A stretch of DNA of 27,319 nucleotides from Candidatus Heimdallarchaeota archaeon AB_125 (GTDB lineage: Archaea > Asgardarchaeota > Heimdallarchaeia > Heimdallarchaeales > Heimdallarchaeaceae). Location: assembly GCA_001940755.1 (NCBI GenBank), contig MEHH01000007.1, forward strand, positions 1 to 27,319. Direction: 5' to 3'. The position numbers and the translations under genes are program-made. Positions 13,366 through 22,496 of this stretch are shown here, piece by piece (position 1 is the first letter of the stretch; every line of letters starts with the position of its first letter). The notes beneath the pieces were generated by a model. The model was not told the origin of the DNA. It was given only the letters and a program-made list of their open reading frames with translations, and did not search any database.

Positions 13366-16248
13366 ATGAAACTCAAACAGATAATTCCAGTAGTATTTCT
13401 ACTCTATATGGTAATATTTCTTAAATCTCCAATGGTTAATGAGGATGTTACTGCATTTAATGGTGTTAATGGTAATGAAGTAAATAGAATCTTAAATGTA
13501 GAAGAGGAGAGGAAGAGAGTTGAAATTACTGAAGATTCAAGCCTTGTAGAAAATGATCAAAATGAGTTAGACGACAATTTTTCAATTAACAATGGAATGA
13601 ATTCGATAGAGGATTCATTAAATGGTTTTAGTCCAAATATGAGTTTAACCGGAAATTATGTGGGAGAATCCTTAGAAGGAAATCTTGAAGATAAGAATTC
13701 AAGTATCTTCTTACCTAGTAATGGACAATTTACGTTGGAAGGAAATGTCACAAATTTACAGTCACAATACATTAACAATCCAGGAGCAGAGAATGATCAA
13801 GAGTTTTACTCTGAAGACGCAATTGTTCCTGGTTTGGATTTTGAAAGGTTGTATTATTCAGGAAGCAGAAATGGGGATTATGTATGGAAATTCTATTCTT
13901 ATAACTCAGAATCCATAAGATATGCCCTTTATCAGGACGATATTAGTTTATACGACACTGACACAAAATTATCTTACAGTTATCTTTTAGCATCAAATTC
14001 AAGCTTACAAAATGTGATAAACTCATCTTTAATCTTTGATTTTGTTTTTGATACTTGCCGCATTATGGTTATTCACTGGCACTACACAGATGTAGAACCT
14101 CCCTCAATTGGAGACAATACAACATCTCCGTTCATTGTGTATAGGTTAATGCAAAATAGCAGTTGGAATGATCAATGGAATGATTATACACTCTATATGA
14201 GTGATCTCTTCTCTTTATCAGATCCTTTAATACCCACAATGCTAAAATCATTTGGAATTTACGTTATATCTCCAGAGGTTTCTGATTGTACAGTTCTGTT
14301 TGATGACTTAAAACTTGAATCAGCATTAATGCCTTCGGATATAAATCTAAAATTGAATGATATACAAATAAGCTCAATTGGTATGGGAGAAGGGACGTTT
14401 AATGAAGATATCTTGTTTGAGGAGGGTATCCCCTATGAATATAATATAGATTGGTTTCATAATTCAAATTATAGCATAAATGCCAATTTTACTATGAGAT
14501 CATCTGGAACTGTAATAATACCTTATACTAAGCAGCTTTCTTTTGAAAATGAAACGTCGATTCTTCTTACTATGACGATCAATAGTCTTTCATTGGTTGT
14601 TGATCCAGTCAACTTCTCTTATCCTGATATTTGGACTATTGTGGGGAGCCCACAGGGTGCAGATATTATAAGTGAAACTGCTATAGAAGAAGGGTATAGA
14701 AACCTATCACTAGCTAGAAAGGCAGGAATCTATGATATTGAATTCCAGTTTAGTTTACCTAATCAGATATTGACTTTGGATATCGATAAACAGACTATTT
14801 TTGAGACTCTAAATGCTACATTCAGCTTTCTAGAAACACCTCAAAATAACCAAATTGAAGTATTCTGGATAGGTGAGGAAAATGGCAGCAACATAGGTGA
14901 ATTAGTAAGCAATAATCTAGAATTTACTTTTCCATCAGAGATTGTGAGTGGAGATTATGAAATAACGTTCCTTGTTATGGAAGGTAATCTAATAGGGTAT
15001 GAAAATACATCTATAAATTTAATGAGAGAAGCTTCTGAATTAATAGTTGAGCAAGAGATTTACATTCCAAAATATGCAATGGAAGAACTAAGTGTATCTT
15101 ATCTAAGCTTGAATTTGTTAGAAATTGAAAATCCAGATGTAAGTGGAATTTTAGAGGGTGAAGTTTTACCAAGTGTTCTTGTTGGAGATCACTATGTTTT
15201 CAGAATTTCTTCTTTTTATCTTACAGAAAACAATTCTGTTTTACATATCTTAGCTCAATCTTCTTCACATGCTTCAATTCAAGCAACGGTAAATATTACG
15301 ATTTACGACAGTGAGATCAATATAGGTTTTGAGTATGAAAGTGCAGAGATTTCGTCAGATTATCTTTTAAATTTCAATGTAACTTCTGATGATTCGCCAG
15401 TTGGTCTAGTTCCGATTACAATAGAAGTTAATGACTATGAAACTCATTCAGGAATTACAGATGAACAAGGGCTTTATACATATGAAATCGCATTACCGCA
15501 AGATCTTTTGATAGTTGATATTAATTGTTCAATTTTCAAAGCATTTACACCTATAGTAACAAAATCATTCCAAATACTGTTAGAAAATTTGCTTAGTACT
15601 GCTGAAAGAAGCAGTGAAGATGTAATAATAGCTGAAAATATTACTCTGATATACGATATTACATACCCATCTTCACATGATAGATGGAAATACTATATTG
15701 ATGATGATATGTTACCTCTTTTGGAAGCTTATGTGGAAACTGATTCGTTACAAATTCCTGTCTATTTAGATTCAGAAGCCCTTTATTGGCATATTCAAGC
15801 AGATGCTAGTGTAAATAATCACAAACTAAAGATAGTTACAATCGGGCCAAATCTATTAGCAACAGCTGAATTGAATGATACAGAGATATCAATACACTTC
15901 GTTATAAATTCAGATGCAAGGAGTTACTCCGATGTTTCCATATTATATTATTTGAATGAAAGTTATTCAACTTCAAAATATGATTGGATGCTTCTATCAT
16001 ATAATGGTCAAGATGTTACTAGTTTGTATGAACTACAAATAAACGATCTTTATGTCTATGCAACTAATCTACAAATAGCTAAAGATAGTGTGCTGATACT
16101 TGATTTAGTTGGAACTAAGAGCTCTAATATGAAATCAATAACAAACATAGTAGTACCATTAGTATCTAGTTCAGGAGTACTACTAGGCGCCGTAACTGCT
16201 ATAATTAAAGTCTATAACAAGAAAAAAGGAATGGTCCTTGAAATTTAA
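13366..16248 (+). CDS. Large cell-surface protein, signal peptide and C-terminal membrane anchor
   Basis: 960 residues. A hydrophobic signal follows MKLK (about 6-20), and the C-terminus has one hydrophobic helix (about 926-947) ending in a basic tail, so most of the chain faces outside. The next part (about 30-140) is Asn/Asp/Ser-rich and low in complexity. A beta-rich region (about 155-325) ending near DCTVLFDDLKLES resembles jelly-roll sugar-binding modules. Further beta-sandwich repeats follow, including one with VPITIEVNDYETHSG and TDEQGLYTYE, typical of Ig-like surface modules. Many N-x-S/T sequons suggest N-glycosylation. A promoter with TTAAAATATA lies just upstream. Specific function (adhesin or S-layer-associated) is not known. 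It converges with a small membrane ORF 4 bases away. Confidence 0.8.
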   Translation: MKLKQIIPVVFLLYMVIFLKSPMVNEDVTAFNGVNGNEVNRILNVEEERKRVEITEDSSLVENDQNELDDNFSINNGMNSIEDSLNGFSPNMSLTGNYVGESLEGNLEDKNSSIFLPSNGQFTLEGNVTNLQSQYINNPGAENDQEFYSEDAIVPGLDFERLYYSGSRNGDYVWKFYSYNSESIRYALYQDDISLYDTDTKLSYSYLLASNSSLQNVINSSLIFDFVFDTCRIMVIHWHYTDVEPPSIGDNTTSPFIVYRLMQNSSWNDQWNDYTLYMSDLFSLSDPLIPTMLKSFGIYVISPEVSDCTVLFDDLKLESALMPSDINLKLNDIQISSIGMGEGTFNEDILFEEGIPYEYNIDWFHNSNYSINANFTMRSSGTVIIPYTKQLSFENETSILLTMTINSLSLVVDPVNFSYPDIWTIVGSPQGADIISETAIEEGYRNLSLARKAGIYDIEFQFSLPNQILTLDIDKQTIFETLNATFSFLETPQNNQIEVFWIGEENGSNIGELVSNNLEFTFPSEIVSGDYEITFLVMEGNLIGYENTSINLMREASELIVEQEIYIPKYAMEELSVSYLSLNLLEIENPDVSGILEGEVLPSVLVGDHYVFRISSFYLTENNSVLHILAQSSSHASIQATVNITIYDSEINIGFEYESAEISSDYLLNFNVTSDDSPVGLVPITIEVNDYETHSGITDEQGLYTYEIALPQDLLIVDINCSIFKAFTPIVTKSFQILLENLLSTAERSSEDVIIAENITLIYDITYPSSHDRWKYYIDDDMLPLLEAYVETDSLQIPVYLDSEALYWHIQADASVNNHKLKIVTIGPNLLATAELNDTEISIHFVINSDARSYSDVSILYYLNESYSTSKYDWMLLSYNGQDVTSLYELQINDLYVYATNLQIAKDSVLILDLVGTKSSNMKSITNIVVPLVSSSGVLLGAVTAIIKVYNKKKGMVLEI

Positions 16249-16252
16249 GAAG

Positions 16253-16360
16253 CTATGCTTCTTCTTCTTTTCCTACACTAAATGCATGGTAAAACAGTGC
16301 AAAAATGACAGCTAATATAACAATAATAATTACCACAGTTTTAATTACAACGAAATCCAT
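16253..16360 (-). CDS. 35-residue single-span membrane protein
   Basis: On the minus strand an ATG at 16360 opens 35 codons: MDFVVIKTVV, then a continuous hydrophobic helix of about 20 residues, then HAFSVGKEEEA with an acidic end and TAG. A TATA-like TTAATAAA at 16386-16393 is 26 bases before the ATG, right for a leaderless transcript. It lies between the convergent surface-protein gene and the RPA gene, downstream of RPA on the same strand. The family is not recognised. The clean helix with polar ends, plus the promoter, favours a real gene. Confidence 0.5.
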   Translation of the reverse strand: MDFVVIKTVVIIIVILAVIFALFYHAFSVGKEEEA

Positions 16361-16385
16361 ACTTATCGGTTGAAGCTGCTTATTG

Positions 16386-16393
16386 TTTATTAA
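16386..16393 (-). promoter_or_regulatory. TATA-like element of the 35-residue membrane ORF
   Basis: Minus-strand TTAATAAA, 26-33 bases before the ATG at 16360, consistent with leaderless transcription. Confidence 0.35.
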
Positions 16394-16431
16394 TAAGCTT
16401 TTCGACCAATTGCAAAAATGAGTAAAATGTT

Positions 16432-18552
16432 TTATTCAGTATGAATCTGCTTTACCATATTTTTGGTTGTTTCAGCATATCTAACCTTCTCAATTGAATT
16501 TGCTATAATTTCAAGGCTTTTTAGATAGGGGTTTTGATTTACTTTACCGCTTATTATTAACTCTGAATTAACAAAATTCTTAGCCTTCAAATAAGAATAA
16601 GGAGCATTTTCTGATTCATTTTCTTCTACCATTCGTGCTGCAGCATCAGCAGACATTTCCAAAACAATTTCAGCTAATTTACCAGCACAAAGAACATTTA
16701 TGTTTCCTGTTCCATCATTAGCAACAAAAGTAAAAAGAATTCGATTTAATGGTTTTTCCTTTTCCCCATGATTTGCACAGCTATAGCTGTCATTTTCTTT
16801 TTTCATTTTCTTTTTACATTCAGGACACAAAGGGTATACAAATTGCTTTTCTATGAGCTTAACCACAGTAGCTTGAATGGAAACCTCATCTCCTTCTTTG
16901 ATATCCTCAATGTCTGTAATCTTCTCCAAGTCGATTTTAAGAGGAGAAACCTCTAAACTTGATACAAAACCTTGCGGATTAGATGAATTGTTCAATGATT
17001 TCTTCACAATAGTATTTTTGTTAATTAATAACTCAGTACCATAACCAGCATCTTCTTTGACACTAGCGTTATAAATTTCAATACCTTCACCAACACTCAC
17101 ATCAGAAATTTTAGCTATATTCTCACGCCAACAAGTAATGCGAATAGTTCCTGATTGATCTTCAACTCGTAGGTTTCTTAATTGAATAATCTCGTCTTCT
17201 TTGGTTTTTATGTCTTGAATTGGACTTAAATCACTCACAATACCTTGTATGTGTGCTTCATTCATATCATCAGTGATATCTTTAATATTGGAAAAATCAA
17301 ACTGATACTGGTTCTCAGAATTGGAATCTATACTTTCTACAGCCATTCTAGTTTGATTTCCACAATGAATTTCGATATCTGTATATCTTCCTTTTCTTGT
17401 AAAACCATTTAGTATAGAAATAACTTTGTTTACATCATCTTCATTTATTAATTGGGTCTTATCATCCCATAAAACAACACGAATAATTCCTGTATTGTCT
17501 GAAATTGTAATATCTCTTACTTTACCTTTAGATTCATTTTCTCTAGAAAACTCATGCATTGGATTTATATTGATTATCAAACCTTTAGTTGAAATTAGAG
17601 AACTTAACTCTGTAATCTGAGCTATTGGTAACAATTGAGCACCAATATCTGTTCCTGAACCAACAAAACCCTTTTTCACAATTATATCTTCAGAATCTTC
17701 CTTTTTAACAACATTAGTATATTTACTTGAATGCATTTCTAGATGCCCTTTCAAACCTACTTTAGCTGCTAGTCCCACTACCTCAATGATATCTCCTAAA
17801 CCGATATCTTTGACATCATGAGCTTTTTCATTCCAGAAATTAACATAAATTTCTCCAGTTTCATCTCCAAGAACTAAACCTTGTTTAACACCTTTTGACC
17901 CATCAGATCTTTCAAACTCAAGAAGATCATCTTTTTGAGTGACTTTTCCATTTAATGAAAGGTCAATCTCATTTCCCTTGATATCCTTTATTTTGGAGGA
18001 AGTAGAATCAAACACAGGTAGAACAGAATCATCAATGCCTGAGGGTCTTATTTGAACTTGACTCCTAATTCCTAAATGTACCTCTACAGATTCATCTCTT
18101 CCTACTCTTGTATAACCATTCAAGATTCGGATAGGATCCCCTACTTTACAGTTGTTTTCCTGTAACTCAACTACCTTCTGATCCCAAAATACTACACGTG
18201 TTCTACCAGTTTTATCTTCAACTAGTACTGACTGTAAAACACCATCAGAACCATCTTTCTTCTTGAAATTATGTAGATTATATATTCTAAAAATACGTCC
18301 AATTAGATTAACATTAGCAAGTTCTGGAACCAACTCATTAACACTTAAAGTGGATTGTACCTGAATTGGAGGTTCTGAAGAAAGGTCGACACCCATTTCT
18401 CTTGCTACAATGTGAACAGCTCCGAGCTGTGTCACAAACTCCCCTAACTCTTCCATTTTATCATTAATAAGCTGATGAATTTCCTCTTTTCCCATTCCTG
18501 TTTCTGTTGAAATTACATCTACAATTTCTTTTAATGAGCGTTGACTTGACAT
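16432..18552 (-). CDS. rpa: Replication protein A, multi-OB-fold single-stranded DNA-binding protein
   Basis: 706 residues, longer than many archaeal RPAs. A helical N-terminus (about 1-60) is followed by five OB-like repeats at roughly 78-160, 195-275, 318-398, 432-515 and 552-695. Four carry the repeated D-x-[TS]-G-x-[IT]-x-V-x-x-W motif, for example DKTGRTRVVFWD, DETGEIYVNFWN, DNTGIIRVVLWD and DQSGTIRITCW; the fifth has DGTGNINVLCAG. The last contains a zinc site Cys576/Cys579/Cys592/His595 (C-x2-C-x12-C-x2-H), as in euryarchaeal RPA. It coats single-stranded DNA in replication and repair. It starts 16 bases after the double-winged-helix gene and is probably co-transcribed with it. Confidence 0.92.
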   Translation of the reverse strand: MSSQRSLKEIVDVISTETGMGKEEIHQLINDKMEELGEFVTQLGAVHIVAREMGVDLSSEPPIQVQSTLSVNELVPELANVNLIGRIFRIYNLHNFKKKDGSDGVLQSVLVEDKTGRTRVVFWDQKVVELQENNCKVGDPIRILNGYTRVGRDESVEVHLGIRSQVQIRPSGIDDSVLPVFDSTSSKIKDIKGNEIDLSLNGKVTQKDDLLEFERSDGSKGVKQGLVLGDETGEIYVNFWNEKAHDVKDIGLGDIIEVVGLAAKVGLKGHLEMHSSKYTNVVKKEDSEDIIVKKGFVGSGTDIGAQLLPIAQITELSSLISTKGLIININPMHEFSRENESKGKVRDITISDNTGIIRVVLWDDKTQLINEDDVNKVISILNGFTRKGRYTDIEIHCGNQTRMAVESIDSNSENQYQFDFSNIKDITDDMNEAHIQGIVSDLSPIQDIKTKEDEIIQLRNLRVEDQSGTIRITCWRENIAKISDVSVGEGIEIYNASVKEDAGYGTELLINKNTIVKKSLNNSSNPQGFVSSLEVSPLKIDLEKITDIEDIKEGDEVSIQATVVKLIEKQFVYPLCPECKKKMKKENDSYSCANHGEKEKPLNRILFTFVANDGTGNINVLCAGKLAEIVLEMSADAAARMVEENESENAPYSYLKAKNFVNSELIISGKVNQNPYLKSLEIIANSIEKVRYAETTKNMVKQIHTE

Positions 18553-18568
18553 TTAGCAACTTCCTTAT

Positions 18569-19834
18569 TTATTTTGTATAAATCTTTTGATTGGATTGTG
18601 ATACCAAATTCATTGATTTCTTTCCAACGATTTGGAAGATCTCTGAGTTATTCTTGAGCTTTGAATAAATAAAGGTGAAATCGCTAGCAAAAATGAACAT
18701 AAAAGTAAACCATTTCTTATCAGTTTCCATATTTTGAACTTCGTACGACTTAACAGATGGTACTTTATTATAAAATTCATGAAGTTCTCTTGAAGAAATA
18801 ATCACTAGTGCCATTAGCTCTTCATTTTCTATGAAGATTTGTGGTTGAATCAACCCCATATCTTTTAGCTTAGATTTTATTCTAAACAGAGTTCTGATAG
18901 AAACGTCATTTTCCTCAGCAATTTTCTTAATATTGGGTCTTCTGAAATCTCTTTCACAATTCTTCATGAGTTGTAATACGTGATTTTTACTGGATGTGGG
19001 AACATAGAATTCGTCTACATTACTTTCATGTGCAGAATTCTTCTCTGGTGTTTTTGGAGTACTTACAGTCGTCCAATCCTGAAATGAAAGCCCACGGTTC
19101 AACACTTTTGTGTTACAAAAAACCTTCTTATTTATAACCTGATAGACATAGGGGTGCTCTATTTCTTGACAAGATAAACCATGATAAAGTTTGAAATCTG
19201 GAAATAAGGCGAGTTTGTCTAGAAATTTCAAATCATTAGTTGAATTCTCAATTTCTGTAAACCCAAAGAACTCATAAGCATTTAGCTGAGAATAATCAGC
19301 AAAGCCTCCTAAGTAAATTCCTCTTGATTTCAAAGAACCTATTATATTGCTTATTCTTTTCTCTGAAATCCCAAGCTCATTTGCCAAATCCTTATTGAGG
19401 ATATTGGGGTTTTTATCGATCTTTTCTATTACTTTTTTCTCTACGAAATCTAGTTTTAGTTTTCTTGTGTTTGTCAATAAGCTTTTCTCAAAGAATTGAA
19501 TAACCTCACTCAAGTTCATTCTTCTTACATATATATTATTGTGAAAATTCTTTATTTCAATCCAAAAATCTTTGTAACTAGTAAATTTCCAAAACTCATT
19601 TGATGAGATTTTTTTATCGTTATAACAGTATCTTATAAAGACATTAGTAAGCTTATCTCTTAAATTTTGATTAAATCTAGGAAAACTGTCTCTGAAGAGA
19701 TTTTTAACCATAGTTTTGGATAAATCACCAATCTCAAATCTAATGTCAGCTATGTTCATTTCGCCACTGAATAGCGAATTTAACAATTTAAGAGTAGCCG
19801 TACTCGCATCAATAGTTCTCTTGACATCCATCAT
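18569..19834 (-). CDS. Double winged-helix regulator (AsnC-like HTH units)
   Basis: 421 residues from the ATG at 19834. An earlier GTG at 19867 is rejected because a TATAAATA box (19854-19861) overlaps that segment and lies 20-27 bases before the ATG-ATG pair, fitting a leaderless transcript. Two HTH units are visible: NKDLANELGISEKRISNIIG with flanks (about 130-175) and IKKIAEENDVSIRTLFRIKS with flanks (about 284-332). Each is followed by a beta-rich segment of about 80-100 residues, as in duplicated Lrp/AsnC-like or Bacterio-opsin-activator-like regulators, though the effector domain is not clearly RAM. It precedes RPA by 16 bases and may control it. No exact family assigned. Confidence 0.65.
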   Translation of the reverse strand: MMDVKRTIDASTATLKLLNSLFSGEMNIADIRFEIGDLSKTMVKNLFRDSFPRFNQNLRDKLTNVFIRYCYNDKKISSNEFWKFTSYKDFWIEIKNFHNNIYVRRMNLSEVIQFFEKSLLTNTRKLKLDFVEKKVIEKIDKNPNILNKDLANELGISEKRISNIIGSLKSRGIYLGGFADYSQLNAYEFFGFTEIENSTNDLKFLDKLALFPDFKLYHGLSCQEIEHPYVYQVINKKVFCNTKVLNRGLSFQDWTTVSTPKTPEKNSAHESNVDEFYVPTSSKNHVLQLMKNCERDFRRPNIKKIAEENDVSIRTLFRIKSKLKDMGLIQPQIFIENEELMALVIISSRELHEFYNKVPSVKSYEVQNMETDKKWFTFMFIFASDFTFIYSKLKNNSEIFQIVGKKSMNLVSQSNQKIYTK

Positions 19835-19853
19835 AAAAATATGGTAATTTGGA

Positions 19854-19861
19854 TATTTATA
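19854..19861 (-). promoter_or_regulatory. TATA box of the winged-helix/RPA operon
   Basis: TATAAATA on the minus strand, 20-27 bases before the ATG at 19834. It decides that start over the upstream GTG at 19867. Confidence 0.55.
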
Positions 19862-19911
19862 CACCACTTTTTGTGGAAACTAAAAAGGGAAAAATGGAAA
19901 GAGAACTTCCG

Positions 19912-21012
19912 TTATTTTATTTTAACTGTGGTTCTTCTTTTATTCCTGTATCTAAAAACAAGAACTGAAATACCGAAAATTGCAGCTGAGATAGCAAAAA
20001 CAAGCAAAGCATAGTTTTCGAAAACCCATACAGCAGGAGGATCTCTTTCAGGGTGAGGAGTATATTTTAAGAGCCAAAGAATCAAATTATTCCACAATTC
20101 GAGATTTTGATTTTGTTCAATCCATGTTGTATTTTCTGCAATTTCTAAATCACTGAACATTATTGTAGATCCAGACATAGCAAATCTGGTACCTCCAGTT
20201 TTTTTAGCAAAGAGCCAGGTAAGAAAACCATTAGTTGGATCTCTATATATGTCATAGTCTTCATTAATTGCATATGATGTGATAGGTGTTTTTCCAACTT
20301 GGATTGTTTTATCTAGTATGTCTTCATCCAGTCTTTCATTGCCTAAAGAGATAGAATTGGAGTAAATTGTAACATTATCTATTTCTGTTTCTTGCCTGAA
20401 GAAGTCTACAGTATTTTGGTTAAAAATTATTTTTGTGGAATTATATTCATTAAATGTGACATAAGTTTCATTACCATAAGTACTATTGAAATCGTCTACA
20501 ATAACTCTAGCAAATGATTGATTTACTCCAAACATAAATCTTGCAGATGTCAACCAATCTTCTCTCTCTATTAGAAGATCGTTCATAGTTGTAGGATGGC
20601 CTGTGATATTATCTTGTTGAGTCAATGGATTGCAAAGCAAAAATAAGGATCCTCCAAGTTCTGTAAAGTCAAGAATTGCTTCTCTCTCTGCTTGTTCTAA
20701 GTTATCCTCTTCCTCAAGTCCAGGATTTGTAAAAATGAGCAAATCTACACCCTGAAGATTTGTAGAATTAAATCTTGATTCTGTCTGGAATAAAAGTTTA
20801 ACTACAATTTCTGTATCAGGATCTTCGATTGTAATGTTAGTAAGGGAGTCCAAAGCTGTATCCATTAAAGTTCTATTGAAAACTTGTCCATGTGATTCAT
20901 CAAAAAGAATCACGTAATTCAACGATTGTTGCCCTGAAACATTATAGAGGTAAGGCACATTGGTTACAGTTACCAAACATATTAACAAGAATACTAAAGA
21001 GCGATTTTTCAT
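19912..21012 (-). CDS. GIFT/DUF4350-like extracellular protein, C-terminal membrane anchor
   Basis: 366 residues. The N-terminus has a signal peptide (hydrophobic 6-25, ending near VSGQQ), and a single helix at about 338-358 is followed by a basic tail FRYRNKRR, so the bulk is extracytoplasmic. ILFDESHGQVFNRTLMD, VDLLIFTNPG and LDFTELGGSLFLLCNP form a Rossmann-like glutamine-amidotransferase-related fold, as in GIFT-domain (GldG/IFT52) and DUF4350 proteins. The catalytic Cys-His pair is not evident. Several sequons (N-x-S/T) suggest glycosylation. A TATA-like CTAAATATAC sits at 21053-21062 and AAGGGATAAT precedes the ATG. Function unknown; the GIFT assignment is by pattern, not a search. Confidence 0.6.
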   Translation of the reverse strand: MKNRSLVFLLICLVTVTNVPYLYNVSGQQSLNYVILFDESHGQVFNRTLMDTALDSLTNITIEDPDTEIVVKLLFQTESRFNSTNLQGVDLLIFTNPGLEEEDNLEQAEREAILDFTELGGSLFLLCNPLTQQDNITGHPTTMNDLLIEREDWLTSARFMFGVNQSFARVIVDDFNSTYGNETYVTFNEYNSTKIIFNQNTVDFFRQETEIDNVTIYSNSISLGNERLDEDILDKTIQVGKTPITSYAINEDYDIYRDPTNGFLTWLFAKKTGGTRFAMSGSTIMFSDLEIAENTTWIEQNQNLELWNNLILWLLKYTPHPERDPPAVWVFENYALLVFAISAAIFGISVLVFRYRNKRRTTVKIK

Positions 21013-21088
21013 ATTATCCCTTACTAAGTAATTTGTTAGGAAATTAAAGAAAGTATATTTAGACTTTTCGCCCTTTGTGGATTTTTTG

Positions 21089-21102
21089 TTTTCAGCTGAA
21101 AA
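21089..21102. repeat. 14-base perfect palindrome
   Basis: TTTTCAGCTGAAAA is centred between the GIFT-like gene promoter and tRNA-Thr. It lies upstream of the GIFT TATA element, where an operator could sit. No other copy was noticed in the window. Confidence 0.3.
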
Positions 21103-21205
21103 AACAAAAATTATTTAAGAATATGACCAATTATAGATTTTAGTATTGTAATAAACAAAGAATCAGAATCTTTAAAAGTTGTACAAAAAGGATTTTATTG
21201 AATTT

Positions 21206-21281
21206 GCCTCGATAGCTCAGCTGGTAGAGCGCTTCCTTGGTAAGGCAGAGGTCAGGGGTTCAAACCCCCTTCGAGGCTCCA
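21206..21281 (+). tRNA. tRNA-Thr (anticodon GGT), with an anticodon-stem mismatch
   Basis: GCCTCGA pairs with TCGAGGC, D arm GCTC/GAGC, T arm AGGGG-TTCAAAC-CCCCT, CCA encoded. The anticodon loop is TTGGTAA (anticodon GGT). The anticodon stem CTTCC/GGCAG has a T-C mismatch at position 29:41; CTGCC would restore pairing. A TATA-like CTTTAAAAG lies at about 21170. All other features are intact, so it is scored as functional. Confidence 0.92.
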
Positions 21282-21353
21282 CATCCTATTTTAATTTAAT
21301 ATATGCAGACTGAAAAAATTATTAAGTTCAATAATCTAGATGTCTTGAGTTAA

Positions 21354-22139
21354 ATGAATGAATTCCTCAAAGATGAAGATTCAATTATTAAAGAAATTAC
21401 TGATTTTATAAGAAGTGAAATTGAAAATTCGAATACAAAAGGAGCAGTTATAGGATTAAGTGGTGGAATTGATTCTGCTGTAATTGCACATCTAACGACC
21501 CTTGCAATTGGAAAAGAAAATGTGTCTCTAATTCATTTACCTGAAAATGAACTTGATACAATTCATACTCAAGATGCTCAACTAACAGCAAATCAATTAG
21601 ATATTCCTCTCCAAATCATCGACATTTCACTTTTAGTTAATGAAATGATGAAAATTTATCCACAATTAAAAGAGAATCGGCTAGCTAAAGGAAATTTGAA
21701 AGCTCGTTTAAGAGGAGTTAATCTCTATACCATTTCTAATCTTGAAAACAAATTAGTAATAGGAACATCAAACAAATCTGAGATTTTAATAGGGTATGGA
21801 ACTAAATTTGGAGATTTAGCTGCTGATATCTGGCCAATTGGAGATCTATATAAAACCGAAGTATTTAGAATTGCTGAAAAACTTAATGTGGACCTTAAAA
21901 TCATAAAAAAACCTCCTACTGCAGGACTTTGGGCTAATCAAACTGATGAGGAAGAAATCGGGGTTTCTTATGAAAAACTAGATTTATTCTTAATCGGTTT
22001 AGAACAGGGAGTAAAAGAAAAAGAGTTAGCTAAAACAATTGGTTTAAGCGAAATTCAAGTGAATAGGATTAAAACATTAATTGCAAATAATAAGCATAAA
22101 AGTAGAATGCCCAAGAAGCAAAAAATTCAAAGAAAATAA
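21354..22139 (+). CDS. nadE: NAD synthetase, ammonia-dependent type
   Basis: 261 residues. The PP-loop SGGIDS (36-41) binds ATP pyrophosphate. Further conserved blocks are GNLKARLRGVNLYTISN, then GTSNKSEILIGYGTKFGDLAADIWPIGDLYKTEVF, and PTAGLWANQTDEEEIG. The enzyme adenylates nicotinic-acid adenine dinucleotide and amidates it with ammonia to NAD. No glutaminase domain is present, so ammonia or a separate donor is used. Length is typical of archaeal NadE. It is followed 55 bases later by a small membrane protein gene with its own TATA-like sequence, so it may be monocistronic. Confidence 0.96.
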   Translation: MNEFLKDEDSIIKEITDFIRSEIENSNTKGAVIGLSGGIDSAVIAHLTTLAIGKENVSLIHLPENELDTIHTQDAQLTANQLDIPLQIIDISLLVNEMMKIYPQLKENRLAKGNLKARLRGVNLYTISNLENKLVIGTSNKSEILIGYGTKFGDLAADIWPIGDLYKTEVFRIAEKLNVDLKIIKKPPTAGLWANQTDEEEIGVSYEKLDLFLIGLEQGVKEKELAKTIGLSEIQVNRIKTLIANNKHKSRMPKKQKIQRK

Positions 22140-22194
22140 CTAAAAATCTTGTCTATTTTTTGTGGAGTATTTAACTTAAACTATAATTAGATTA

Positions 22195-22428
22195 ATGAAA
22201 AATATGGCGTTGGACATTGGAGAAGGAACCCTTCAAAACGTTCTGAATATTGTTTTATTGATTCTCCTTTATGCGTCTAAGGTAGGCATATTGATAGGTT
22301 TAATGATTACAACTGAAAAAACTAGTAAGGGATTAATCAACAAAAACTTAAGTTATAATATAAACAAAATAGGAAAAGGTATTGGAATTATTGTCTTTTC
22401 TCTAATAATCTATTTTCTGGTAGTCTAA
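22195..22428 (+). CDS. Small two-span membrane protein, unknown
   Basis: 77 residues (74 if the ATG at 22204 is used). Hydrophobic helices at about 14-40 and 59-77 flank a polar loop with Lys/Asn. No signal-peptidase or prepilin motif is seen. A TATA-like AACTATAATTAG ends just before the ATG, so transcription is either leaderless or arises further upstream. It lies between nadE and the RadB-like gene, same strand. No family is recognised. Confidence 0.55.
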   Translation: MKNMALDIGEGTLQNVLNIVLLILLYASKVGILIGLMITTEKTSKGLINKNLSYNINKIGKGIGIIVFSLIIYFLVV

Positions 22429-22496
22429 AAAGAGCTATTCTTTTCAAAGCTTTAATATATTATTAAACAAAGAATAAAGTATAATTCTTAACATTA

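Noticed and set aside
21206..21281. tRNA-Thr as a pseudogene because of the stem mismatch
   Set aside because: All other stems, the loops, anticodon, CCA end and a promoter-like element are intact.
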